Shown here: positions 1 to 7,602 of the stretch, piece by piece
Layout: each line of letters starts with the position of its first letter
How positions within the stretch are numbered: position 1 is the first letter of the stretch
NCBI GenBank assembly: GCA_002391235.1
Contig: DGRX01000002.1
Location: 1 to 61,366 of the forward strand
From: Treponema sp. UBA4377
GTDB taxonomy: Bacteria > Spirochaetota > Spirochaetia > Treponematales > Treponemataceae
Direction: 5' to 3'
DNA length: 61,366 bases
Notes under the pieces: generated by a model
What the model was told of the DNA's origin: nothing
The model's input: the letters and a program-made list of their open reading frames with translations, nothing else
The model's database searches: none
Translations under genes and position numbers: made by a program

Positions 1-47
1 GCCTTCGCGGCGCGAAAGTAGGTGGTTGCCGGGCTTTTTTTTTCTTG

Positions 48-87
48 ACGCCCCGCCGCGCTCCGCGCGCCGCGGGGCGTGTTTTTT
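48..87 (+). terminator. Strong GC-rich rho-independent terminator
   Basis: ACGCCCCG (48-55) pairs with CGGGGCGT (73-80), with further GC pairing inside, followed by six T at 82-87. A second short hairpin, AGCCCG/CGGGCT, lies at 91-110. It probably ends a gene left of the window. The rest of 1-406 is GC-rich, contains two 'gccgggc' plus T-run motifs (about 28-41 and 293-310), and shows no convincing gene. Confidence 0.75.
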
Positions 88-406
88 GTCAGCCCGAAAG
101 GTCTCGGGCTTGCGTCCGTGTCTTTCGCGCCGCCTTTTGGCCTTGCCGCAGTTCCTGGTCTTTAGCCGAAAAATCCCTGTCTTGCCTTTCGTTGGCGCGA
201 AGTAGGCAGGGAGCGGCCCTGCAGGGGCAAAAACGCGACAGTCGTCGCGTTTTTAGCGAGTCTCCGAGCGGCTGGGCCGCGAAGGCGGAGGCTGCCGGGC
301 TTTTTTTTGTCTTTCCCTTCGCGCCGTGTTCTGGGCTTTCGAAAATTTTCCGCATTCAGAAATCGGTTTTGGCTCAAAAAAAAATTCGCTTTTTAAAAGA
401 TTTCCC

Positions 407-437
407 TTGACAAATCCAAATGGGGGGGGAATATAGA
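407..437 (+). promoter_or_regulatory. Promoter with G8 homopolymer in the spacer
   Basis: -35 TTGACA at 407-412. The best -10 candidates are AATATA (430-435, 17-nt spacer) and TATAGA (432-437, 19-nt spacer). A run of eight G (422-429) fills most of the spacer. Slippage there would change the -35/-10 distance, which is the classic layout of a phase-variable promoter. GGAGG lies before the ATG at 472. Confidence 0.6.
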
Positions 438-471
438 AGAAAGTGAATTTAAAATCGCATCGGAGGACATT

Positions 472-1470
472 ATGAAAAAACTGGCGATGATTGCGCTGGC
501 CCTTTTTGGCGCGGTGCTTGTTTTGGGAATCGCTTCCTGCAAAAACAGCGTGAGCGACGGCTCGTCTGGCGGCTCCGTCGGCGGAAGCCTGCCGCAAGCC
601 CCGGCGGGCTTTGTACGCGTGGCGGGAGCGACCGTGAGCGATGGAGTTGCTGACTCTGAAGTTTTTCTTAGAGGCAGGAAACTTACAATCTCCGCGCTTT
701 ACGCCTCTGACCACGAGGTGACCCAGGGTGAGTATGAGAAGTACTGCAAGTACGGTGGAGACGAAGCTCCAAGTGACATGTGCGGCGTGGGGGCTAACTA
801 TCCTGCGTATTACGTGAGTTGGTACGACGCGGTCGTCTACTGCAACTTGCGCTCAAAAGCGGAAGGCCTTGCCCCTGTCTACAAGATTGGAAGCGAGACT
901 AATCCGGCGAATTGGCCAGACATTGTAAAGGAAAGAGAAGGCGCAAGCGCAAAATACTGTGGTCCGACTTTCGAAAACTCAAAATGGGATTACGTAGGAG
1001 ATAGCGACACTGATGGCGGTGTCACGCAAGACCTTAGAGCCAATGGTTACCGTTTACCGACTGAGGCAGAGTGGGAATATCTTGCCCGCGACGGCTCAGC
1101 GCTTTCTACGAATAAATGGAGCGGAACAAATGAAGAAAGCGAATTGTCTTATTATGCTTGGTATAAAAAAGATGGTGAGCAAGCTAACGGCGGACACTGT
1201 TACGAGATAGCAAAAAAGAAACCTAATGGTCTTGGTCTTTACGACATGAGCGGAAATGTCTAGGAATGGTGCTGGGATCTCTATGCAGATATATCCGTAA
1301 CAACGCCTGAAACTGGATTCGTTGGTGAAAGTCCATATCGTAGAGTTCGAGGTGGTAGTAGATATACAGATAAAAACGATTGTTCACTTTTTTACCGAGC
1401 GGGTTATATGATTTCTGCATGCCAACGTAGGTGCGATTGCGGCTTCCGCGTGGTTCGCACTGTCAACTAG
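472..1470 (+). pseudogene. FGE/SUMF1-fold lipoprotein, interrupted by an in-frame TAG
   Basis: The frame encodes a lipoprotein signal peptide (MKKLAMIALALFG..., lipobox ending at Cys in 'GIASCKN') and then an FGE-sulfatase/C-type-lectin-like domain with the motifs HEVTQGEYEKYC, YVSWYDAVVYCNLRS, RLPTEAEWEYLAR and GLYDMSGNV. Codon 264 (1261-1263) is TAG. The same frame continues intact to a second TAG at 1468-1470 and encodes EWCWD, RGGS and the family's terminal GFRVVRTV. The paralogous domain at 18.0-18.8 kb has Tyr (TAT) at the interrupted position, so one substitution explains the break. Without readthrough the product is 263 residues and lacks the C-terminal part of the fold. The family is known both as enzymes and as display scaffolds such as T. 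denticola TvpA; the role here is not known. RBS GGAGG precedes the ATG. Confidence 0.85.
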
Positions 1471-1492
1471 GCGCGAAAAAAATTGCCGGGGC

Positions 1493-1532
1493 AAGCCCGA
1501 CAATGACACGGTTTGCTGCCGGGCTTTTTTTT
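1493..1532 (+). terminator. Rho-independent terminator
   Basis: AAGCCCG (1493-1499) pairs with CGGGCTT (1520-1526), and the T-run reaches 1532. It ends the transcript of the FGE lipoprotein gene. Confidence 0.65.
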
Positions 1533-1537
1533 CGCCC

Positions 1538-1567
1538 TTGCCATTCGTTCCGCAAAAACGGTATAAT
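1538..1567 (+). promoter_or_regulatory. Promoter for the tautomerase gene
   Basis: TTGCCA (1538-1543), 18-nt spacer, TATAAT (1562-1567). It lies directly downstream of the preceding terminator and upstream of the repeated ribosome-binding region. Confidence 0.6.
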
Positions 1568-1571
1568 CTGC

Positions 1572-1669
1572 TACAAAGCGGAGGAGGATATTGTGCCGCA
1601 TTGGCAGTCCGCGTGAGCGGACATGTGGATAAGTTCTTATACAAAGCGGAAGGAGGACATTTTGCCGCA
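1572..1669 (+). repeat. Direct repeat of an RBS plus start region
   Basis: Two near-identical blocks, 1572-1600 and 1641-1669, each contain ACAAAGCGGA, a GGAGGA-type RBS, and a GTG or TTG start followed by CCGCA. The first block opens a 7-codon reading frame (GTG 1593 to TGA 1616, product MPHWQSA). The second block is the real start of the tautomerase. It looks like a local duplication of the gene's 5' end. Confidence 0.6.
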
Positions 1670-1883
1670 CATTACGATTCAGATGTATCCGGGAAGGGAT
1701 GACGAGACAAAAAAGAGGTTGGCGCAGGCTGTGCTGGAGACGGCTTCAAAAGAGCTTAAGCGCGAAAAAGAGCATTTTTCGGTTAGCGTTGTGGACGTTC
1801 CGCAAGAGGAATGGAAGGGAAAGGTTTACGACAAAGTTCTGGCAGACAAAAACACAATCATTCAGCCCGGCTACAAAATGTAA
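1662..1883 (+). CDS. 4-oxalocrotonate tautomerase family protein (PptA/YdcE-like)
   Basis: A 73-residue protein of the tautomerase superfamily. The TTG start at 1662 is chosen because it is preceded by AGGAGG with good spacing and because it places Pro immediately after the initiator Met. Pro1 is the catalytic base of this family once Met is removed. The N-terminus PHITIQMYPGR and the C-terminal W-K-G-K-V-Y-D and QPGYKM match the PptA type better than the 62-residue XylH type. An alternative ATG at 1623 would hide Pro1 and is unlikely. The enzyme should be cytoplasmic. The physiological substrate cannot be inferred. It has its own promoter and stands alone upstream of the topoisomerase gene. 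Confidence 0.8.
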   Translation: MPHITIQMYPGRDDETKKRLAQAVLETASKELKREKEHFSVSVVDVPQEEWKGKVYDKVLADKNTIIQPGYKM

Positions 1884-1967
1884 GGTTGCGAAAGATTGCG
1901 TCGGGCGGCGCGTCCTGGTCTTGAAAGAGATTTTCGCTTGAAGGGTCTTTTTCCATCGCCTTTTCCC

Positions 1968-1996
1968 TTGAAAATTTTTTATTCTTACTATATAAT
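1968..1996 (+). promoter_or_regulatory. Promoter of the ParE-type topoisomerase gene
   Basis: TTGAAA (1968-1973), 17-nt spacer, TATAAT (1991-1996). The 5' leader is about 80 nt and GGTGGGG lies before the ATG at 2080. The same TTGAAAATTTTTT sequence recurs in the parC promoter at 5647. Confidence 0.75.
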
Positions 1997-2079
1997 TAAC
2001 ACATATTTTTTTGCGGACGCGGGGCGCGGTTTTTGCGCCTTGAAAATTTTTTGAGAGCGGACGCAAGGGTGGGGAAAAT

Positions 2080-4134
2080 ATGGCAGCTCAAAAATCAAAG
2101 GCCGCGGCAAAAGCGACGGCCAAAAGCGTTTCTAAAAATTCCAGCGTAAAAAAGACGGCGGCGAAAGTTCCGGCAAAGGCCGCTCCCGCAAAGAAAGCCG
2201 CGGCTCCTAAAAGCGCGGCCAAGGCTCCGGCAAAAGCCGCGGCCAAAGTTCCCGCAAAGGCGCCTGCGAAAGTCCCGCCAAAGACTGCGGCCACCGCAAG
2301 CGCTCCAGTCGCAAAGGCTCCCAAAAAATATGACGAAAGCCAAATCAAGCACCTTGACGCGCTTGAGCACATCCGCCTTAGAAGCGGAATGTACATCGGC
2401 CGCTTGGGCGACGGCTCAAACCAAAACGACGGCATTTACGTTTTGCTAAAAGAAGTCATCGACAACTCGATTGACGAATTCATAATGGGCTTTGGAAAAA
2501 AAATCGACATCGCCGTAAAGGACAACCGCGTAAAAGTTCGCGACTACGGCCGCGGCATTCCGCTTGGAAAAGTCGTTGACTGCGTGTCAGAAATCAACAC
2601 AGGCGCAAAATACAACGACGACGTTTTCCAATTTTCGGTCGGAATGAACGGCGTCGGCACCAAGGCGGTCAACGCGCTTTCCAGCTATTTTAGAGTCGTG
2701 TCAGTCCGCGACGGAGAATGCGCCGAGGCGATTTTTGAAAAAGGAAAGCTTGTAAAAGAGCGCAAGGGAAAGCTTAAGGAAAAGCAAGCCAACGGAACTT
2801 TCTTTGAGTTTGTTCCTGACGAAGAAATTTTCGGAAAGTATTCGTTCAACATGGAATTTGTCGAAAAGCGAATTTGGAATTACGCCTACCTTAACGAAGG
2901 ACTTACGCTTCGCCTTAACGGCCAGGAGTTTAAAAGCGACAACGGCTTGTTCGACCTTCTTAACAAAGAAATCGAAGACGCTTGCCTTTATCCAATCGGA
3001 AGTTACGTCGGAAAACACATCCGCTTTGCCTTTACCCACACAAACGGCTACGGCGAAAACCACTTTAGCTTTGTAAACGGCCAGTACACTGCCGACGGCG
3101 GAACGCACCTTAACGCTTTTAAGGAAGGCTTTGTAAAAGGCATCAACGACTTTTACCAGCAGTCGTTCAAGGCGGAAGACGTTCGCGAAGGAATGGCCAG
3201 CGCCGTTTTAGTCAAGGTTAAGGATCCGGTTTTTGAAAGCCAAACAAAGAACAAGCTGGGCAACACCGACATCCGCCAGTGGATTGTGGAGGAGGTCAAG
3301 TCTGGCTTGATCGACTGGCTGCACCACAACCCCCAAGCCGCTGACAAGATAAAGGAAAAAATTCAGACAAACGAAAAGCTTCGCACCGAGCTTAGCGCGG
3401 TAAAGACAAAAGCCAAGGAAGCGGCCAAGAAAATCAGCATTCGCATTCCAAAGCTAAAGGACTGCAAATTCCATGTTGACGACGGCCCCAAGGGAGAGAA
3501 CTCGATGATCTTCATCACCGAGGGAGACTCAGCGAGCGGCACGATGACGCACTCGCGCGACGCAAGCTACCAGGCGATTTTCTCTTTGCGCGGAAAGCCC
3601 GAGAACATGTACGGAAAAAAGCAGAGCGACATTTACAAGAACGACGAGCTTTACCAATTGATGATGGCGCTTGGAATCGAAAACGACGTGGCCAACTTAA
3701 AGTACGGAAAAATCGTGATTGCGACCGATGCCGATAACGACGGCTACCACATCCGCAACTTGGTCATGACTTTCTTCCTTGGATATTTTGAGGAGCTGGT
3801 CACAAGCGGCCGCGTCTTTATTTTGGAAACTCCGCTCTTCCGCGTGAGGAACAAGAAGGAAAACATTTACTGCTATTCCGAGGACGAGCGCGACAAGGCT
3901 CAGGCCAAGCTTGGAAAGAGCGCCGAGACCAGCCGCTTTAAGGGCTTGGGAGAAATCAACCCGACCGAATTCCGCCAGTTCATCGAGCCGGAGACGATGC
4001 ACTTGACTCCGGTTGAAATCAGCCAGCTTAAGCTTGTTCCAAAGCTCTTGGGCTTTTACATGGGAAAGAACACGCCGGAGAGGCGCGAGTTCATCGAAAA
4101 GCACTTGCTTTCAAACGCCGACATCGACGCGTAA
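2080..4134 (+). CDS. parE: DNA topoisomerase IV subunit B-type ATPase with basic Ala/Lys/Pro N-terminal tail
   Basis: This is the ATPase/TOPRIM subunit of a type IIA topoisomerase (GyrB/ParE family), which acts on DNA in complex with the ParC-type subunit encoded at 5695. Visible motifs are the GHKL box EVIDNSIDEF, DYGRGIP and GMNGVGTKAVNAL for ATP, and in the TOPRIM region ITEGDSASG and DADNDGYHIRN. The C-terminus ends soon after the tail domain, as in ParE. Residues 1 to about 85 are an extra segment made almost only of Ala, Lys, Pro, Ser and Val with repeated KAPAKAA-like units. This resembles histone H1 or chlamydial Hc proteins and precedes the normal start of homology (about YDESQIKHLDALEHIRLRSGMYIG). 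The tail probably binds DNA or nucleoid non-specifically. ParE versus a second GyrB is decided mainly by the short length and the paired gene. Confidence 0.88.
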   Translation: MAAQKSKAAAKATAKSVSKNSSVKKTAAKVPAKAAPAKKAAAPKSAAKAPAKAAAKVPAKAPAKVPPKTAATASAPVAKAPKKYDESQIKHLDALEHIRLRSGMYIGRLGDGSNQNDGIYVLLKEVIDNSIDEFIMGFGKKIDIAVKDNRVKVRDYGRGIPLGKVVDCVSEINTGAKYNDDVFQFSVGMNGVGTKAVNALSSYFRVVSVRDGECAEAIFEKGKLVKERKGKLKEKQANGTFFEFVPDEEIFGKYSFNMEFVEKRIWNYAYLNEGLTLRLNGQEFKSDNGLFDLLNKEIEDACLYPIGSYVGKHIRFAFTHTNGYGENHFSFVNGQYTADGGTHLNAFKEGFVKGINDFYQQSFKAEDVREGMASAVLVKVKDPVFESQTKNKLGNTDIRQWIVEEVKSGLIDWLHHNPQAADKIKEKIQTNEKLRTELSAVKTKAKEAAKKISIRIPKLKDCKFHVDDGPKGENSMIFITEGDSASGTMTHSRDASYQAIFSLRGKPENMYGKKQSDIYKNDELYQLMMALGIENDVANLKYGKIVIATDADNDGYHIRNLVMTFFLGYFEELVTSGRVFILETPLFRVRNKKENIYCYSEDERDKAQAKLGKSAETSRFKGLGEINPTEFRQFIEPETMHLTPVEISQLKLVPKLLGFYMGKNTPERREFIEKHLLSNADIDA

Positions 4135-4148
4135 GACGCTGCTTGTTG

Positions 4149-4177
4149 TTGCAAAAAGGCGCCGAATGCGCTAGAAT
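4149..4177 (+). promoter_or_regulatory. Promoter of the amino-acid ABC importer genes
   Basis: TTGCAA (4149-4154), 17-nt spacer, TAGAAT (4172-4177), 18 nt before the ATG at 4196. TTGAGG serves as RBS. Confidence 0.6.
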
Positions 4178-4195
4178 GAAAATTGAGGTTTTAAA

Positions 4196-4960
4196 ATGAA
4201 GAAGTTATTGTTTATATTGGTTGCGCTTGGATCTTTGCTTAGTTTTTCTTGCGGAAACAAGGCGAACGTTGTTAAAATGGGAACGAACGCCGCTTTTCCG
4301 CCCTTTGAATGGGTTGAGGGAAAGGAGGTCGTTGGCTTTGACGTTACGCTCAGCAATCTTATCGCCAATGATTACGGAAAGACTTTAAAAGTCGTTGACA
4401 TGAGCTTTGACGGCCTTATCGCCGCGCTTCAAGCCGGTTCGGTTGACTTTATCGCTTCGGGCATGACGGCGACTGAAGAGCGCAGGAAGAGCGTCGACTT
4501 TTCCGATCCATATTATTCTTCAAAGCAGACAATCATCGTTCGCGTGAGCAACAAGAGCGTTTCTTCTGTCGCCGACTTAAAGGGAATGTCGATTGGCGTT
4601 CAGGCCGCGACGACCGGCGAAATCTACGCGACTGAAGAAATCGAAGGCGCAAGCGTCAAGTCTTTTAGAACTGTAATCGACGCGGCCTTGGCCCTTAAGA
4701 ACAGCGCGATTGAAGCGATTATCATCGACGAGCTTCCGGCTAAGGAAATCGTAAAAGTCAATCCTGAGCTTAAGATTGTCGACGACGACTTTTTCACTGA
4801 CGAATACGCGATCGCGGTTAAGAAGGGAAACACGGAGCTTTTGAATTCAATCAACAATACTATCAGGACAATCAAGGCCAACGGCATCTACCAAAAAATG
4901 CTCGAAGCCTACATGCCTTTGGACGGCGACGTTAAGATTGTTACGCCCGAAGAATTGTAA
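4196..4960 (+). CDS. Amino-acid ABC transporter substrate-binding lipoprotein
   Basis: A 254-residue family-3 periplasmic binding protein (SBP_bac_3). The N-terminus MKKLLFILVALGSLLSFSC is a lipoprotein signal peptide with the lipobox Cys at residue 19. The mature part has the typical GTNAAFPPFEW opening, GFDVTLSNLIA, FIASGMTATEERRKSVDFSDPYY and a second lobe with SIGVQAATTG. Such proteins capture polar amino acids or opines and deliver them to a HisM-type permease. The permease gene follows after 8 nt. The exact ligand cannot be read from the sequence. The two genes sit between the two topoisomerase IV genes and have their own promoter. Confidence 0.88.
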   Translation: MKKLLFILVALGSLLSFSCGNKANVVKMGTNAAFPPFEWVEGKEVVGFDVTLSNLIANDYGKTLKVVDMSFDGLIAALQAGSVDFIASGMTATEERRKSVDFSDPYYSSKQTIIVRVSNKSVSSVADLKGMSIGVQAATTGEIYATEEIEGASVKSFRTVIDAALALKNSAIEAIIIDELPAKEIVKVNPELKIVDDDFFTDEYAIAVKKGNTELLNSINNTIRTIKANGIYQKMLEAYMPLDGDVKIVTPEEL

Positions 4961-4968
4961 TTGAATTT

Positions 4969-5643
4969 ATGTTCCAAACTTTTTACGACGTGATGATAAG
5001 CCATGGCCGCTGGATGTTGATTCCGGAGGGCCTTGGCACCACCTTGCTGATAGCGGTATGCGCGGTTTTAATCGGCTCGGTTTTGGGCTGCGTTTTCGCT
5101 CTCTTTAAGATTTCCGACTTTAGAATCCTTCGCTTTGTCGCCGAGTTTTACACGACGGTTATCCGCGGCGTTCCGATGGCGACGCAGCTGATGATTTTTT
5201 ACTTTGTCGTATTTTCTCCGATGGGCTTGAGCAACGCGGTTTTGGTCGCGGTCATAGCGTTTGGAATCAATTCTGGCGCTTACTGCACTGAAATTTTTAG
5301 GGCGGGAATTCAAGGCGTTGACCGCGGGCAAATGGAGGCGGGCCGTTCCTTGGGCCTGTCTTGGTCCCAGACTTTGGTGAAAATCATTTTGCCCCAGGCT
5401 TTTAAAACCGTTCTTCCGACATACACAAGCGAGTTCATCACATTGATTAAGGAGACGTCGGTTGCCAGCTTTATCGCTGTCGTTGACTTGCAAAAGACTT
5501 GCGACAACATCCGAAACGCGACATACAACGCGTGGATTCCCTTGCTTTCTTGCGCGCTGATTTATTTGTGCCTGACAGTGGGGCTTACAAAATTTTTCGC
5601 CGCGTTTGAAAAGAAGATGGCCAAAAGCGACCGCAGCCGCTAA
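4969..5643 (+). CDS. Amino-acid ABC transporter permease (HisM/GlnP type)
   Basis: A 224-residue inner-membrane permease of the polar amino-acid family. It has a first membrane helix around residues 20-45, the LRFVAEFYTTVIRGVPMATQLMIFY segment typical of HisM/GlnP proteins, and the cytoplasmic EAA loop (EAGRSLGLSWSQTLVKIILPQAFKTVLPTY) that contacts the ATPase. It is probably co-transcribed with the upstream binding protein. No ATP-binding subunit is encoded beside it: the next gene is parC with its own promoter. The ATPase must therefore be encoded elsewhere or shared with another importer. The RBS before ATG 4969 is weak, which suggests translational coupling to the upstream gene. Confidence 0.87.
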   Translation: MFQTFYDVMISHGRWMLIPEGLGTTLLIAVCAVLIGSVLGCVFALFKISDFRILRFVAEFYTTVIRGVPMATQLMIFYFVVFSPMGLSNAVLVAVIAFGINSGAYCTEIFRAGIQGVDRGQMEAGRSLGLSWSQTLVKIILPQAFKTVLPTYTSEFITLIKETSVASFIAVVDLQKTCDNIRNATYNAWIPLLSCALIYLCLTVGLTKFFAAFEKKMAKSDRSR

Positions 5644-5646
5644 GGC

Positions 5647-5674
5647 TTGAAAATTTTTTTATTTCTGCTATAAT
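5647..5674 (+). promoter_or_regulatory. Promoter of the parC operon
   Basis: TTGAAA (5647-5652), 16-nt spacer, TATAAT (5669-5674). GGTGG lies before ATG 5695. It resembles the parE promoter, which would allow matched expression of the two subunits although the genes are separated. Confidence 0.7.
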
Positions 5675-5694
5675 CATGCTAGGGTGGAAATAAA

Positions 5695-7602
5695 ATGGCA
5701 TTCATAAAAAATCTTTTTGACAAAAACTTCATCGAATACGCAAGCTACGTAATCCGCGACCGCGCGATTCCCGACTTGGAAGACGGACTAAAGCCGGTTC
5801 AGCGCCGCATCATGCACACGCTTTTTAAGATGGACGACGGCCGCTTCCAAAAAGTCGCCAACGTTGTCGGCGAATGCATGAAGTACCATCCGCACGGAGA
5901 CGCTTCGATTGGCGGCGCGCTTGTCGTTTTGGCCAACAAGGGCATCTTCATCGAAAAGCAGGGAAACTTCGGAAACATGTTCACCGGCGACGGCGCTTCC
6001 GCTCCCCGTTACATTGAATGCCGCGTCCATCCTTTGGCCAAAGAATTTTTGGTGACAAACCCTCACGTGACCCATTACATTCCCAACTACGACGGCCGCT
6101 CCACCGAGCCGGAAGTTTACCGCGCCAAGATTCCTGTCGCCTTGATTATCGGAGCGGAAGGAATCGCCGTAGGAATGAGCACGAAAATTTTGCCCTACAA
6201 CCTTAAGGAAGTGATCCAGGCCGAAATCAAGGCGCTTAAGGGACAGAGCTTTGAGCTTTACCCTGACGTTCCGACCGGCGGCTTGATCGACGTTTCAAAC
6301 TACAACGACGGAAACGGAAAAATCGTGTCGCGCGCCAAGTTCGACATGAGCGACGACAAAAAAATCGTAATCACAGAGCTTCCGCTTGACACGACAAGCG
6401 ACGCGCTCCTTAACTCAATCGAAAACGCCTACCGCGCCGGCCGAATCAAGATCGGCGCGATCGACGACTTTACGACCGACCACTGCCAGATAGAAATAAA
6501 GCTGCCGCGCGGCGTTTACGCAAAGGACGTTGAAAAAGCGCTTTACGCTTACACCGACTGCGAAAAGTCAATCTCTTGCCAAATGCTTGTGATCAAGGAC
6601 AACATGCCGACAGTGATGACGGCAACCGAGATCATCAAGTACTACGCCAAAAAGCTTGTGGCCATCGTAAAGGACGAGTTGGAATACGAGCGCGGCCAAT
6701 TGATGGAGGAGCTTCACCAGCGAACGCTTGAGCGCATCTTTATCGAAGAGCGCATTTACAAAAAGATCGAGCAAATGAAAACCGCCGAGGGCGTGAACAA
6801 GGCTGTCATCGACGGCTTTAAGCCCTTTAAGAAAGAGTTGCTTCGCGACATCACGCAAGATGACGTTGACCGCTTGCTTAAAATTCCGATTCGCCGCATC
6901 TCGCTTTTTGACATCAACAAAAACCGCGACGAGGTCGCCGCGATCAACGGCCGCCTTAAGGAAATCGCCCGCCGCCTAAAGCACTTGACCGACTGCGCGG
7001 TTGAATACCTTAGCGGAATGTTGGACAAGTTCAAGCCGGAGGAGTTGGAGCGCCACACGCAAATCGCCAAGTTCAGCGCGGTTGACGTCAAGACGGTCGC
7101 GACGCGCGACACGCCCTTGCGCTACGACGACAAAGGCTATATCGGAATCGGAGTTTCGGGCGGAACGGAAGTCTTGCGCGTGACGCCTTACGACAGAATT
7201 TTCGTAATGCGAAAGAGCGGCATCTACACGGTTTGCGACGTTCCGCAAAAACTCTTTGTCGACGCCGGAATGGTTTACGTGAACTACGCCGAAAAGGAAA
7301 TCATCAACGATGTTTTGTTCACCGCGATTTACCGCGATCCAAAAACAAAGCAGGCTTACGTCAAGCGCTGCCGCGTTCCCAGCTGGATAATGAACCGCGA
7401 CTACTTTATCGCGCCCGACGGAATGGAAGTCCTTCACGTGGACACAAGAAAGAACTTTAAGTTTACGCTCAACTACGCAAAGAAGGCGCGCGCGAAAGTG
7501 CTTAAAGAAAGCTTTAAGGCCAACGATTACATCGAGCGCGGCCTAAAGGCGCAGGGCTTTAAGCTTTCCGCAAAAGAAGTTGAAAGCGTGGAAGTTGAAT
7601 GA
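5695..7602 (+). CDS. parC: DNA topoisomerase IV subunit A-type
   Basis: The DNA-cleaving subunit partner of the ParE-type protein at 2080. The N-terminus contains RAIPDLEDGLKPVQRRIMHTL and the winged-helix region with YHPHGDASIGGALVVLA. The catalytic Tyr that forms the covalent DNA link is Y106, in ASAPRYIECR (equivalent to the AAxRYTE motif). The quinolone-resistance region is readable around GDASIGG. At 635 residues it is shorter than GyrA (about 800), with only a partial C-terminal pinwheel: blades are visible around GYIGIGVSGGTEVLRV and DRIFVMRKSGIYTV. It has its own promoter, and its stop overlaps the next start (ATGA), so the membrane protein and YigZ genes downstream are likely in the same transcript. 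Confidence 0.88.
   Translation: MAFIKNLFDKNFIEYASYVIRDRAIPDLEDGLKPVQRRIMHTLFKMDDGRFQKVANVVGECMKYHPHGDASIGGALVVLANKGIFIEKQGNFGNMFTGDGASAPRYIECRVHPLAKEFLVTNPHVTHYIPNYDGRSTEPEVYRAKIPVALIIGAEGIAVGMSTKILPYNLKEVIQAEIKALKGQSFELYPDVPTGGLIDVSNYNDGNGKIVSRAKFDMSDDKKIVITELPLDTTSDALLNSIENAYRAGRIKIGAIDDFTTDHCQIEIKLPRGVYAKDVEKALYAYTDCEKSISCQMLVIKDNMPTVMTATEIIKYYAKKLVAIVKDELEYERGQLMEELHQRTLERIFIEERIYKKIEQMKTAEGVNKAVIDGFKPFKKELLRDITQDDVDRLLKIPIRRISLFDINKNRDEVAAINGRLKEIARRLKHLTDCAVEYLSGMLDKFKPEELERHTQIAKFSAVDVKTVATRDTPLRYDDKGYIGIGVSGGTEVLRVTPYDRIFVMRKSGIYTVCDVPQKLFVDAGMVYVNYAEKEIINDVLFTAIYRDPKTKQAYVKRCRVPSWIMNRDYFIAPDGMEVLHVDTRKNFKFTLNYAKKARAKVLKESFKANDYIERGLKAQGFKLSAKEVESVEVE

Noticed and set aside
253..714. 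153-codon minus-strand frame
   Set aside because: It overlaps the terminator region and the start of the FGE lipoprotein gene and has no RBS or family pattern.
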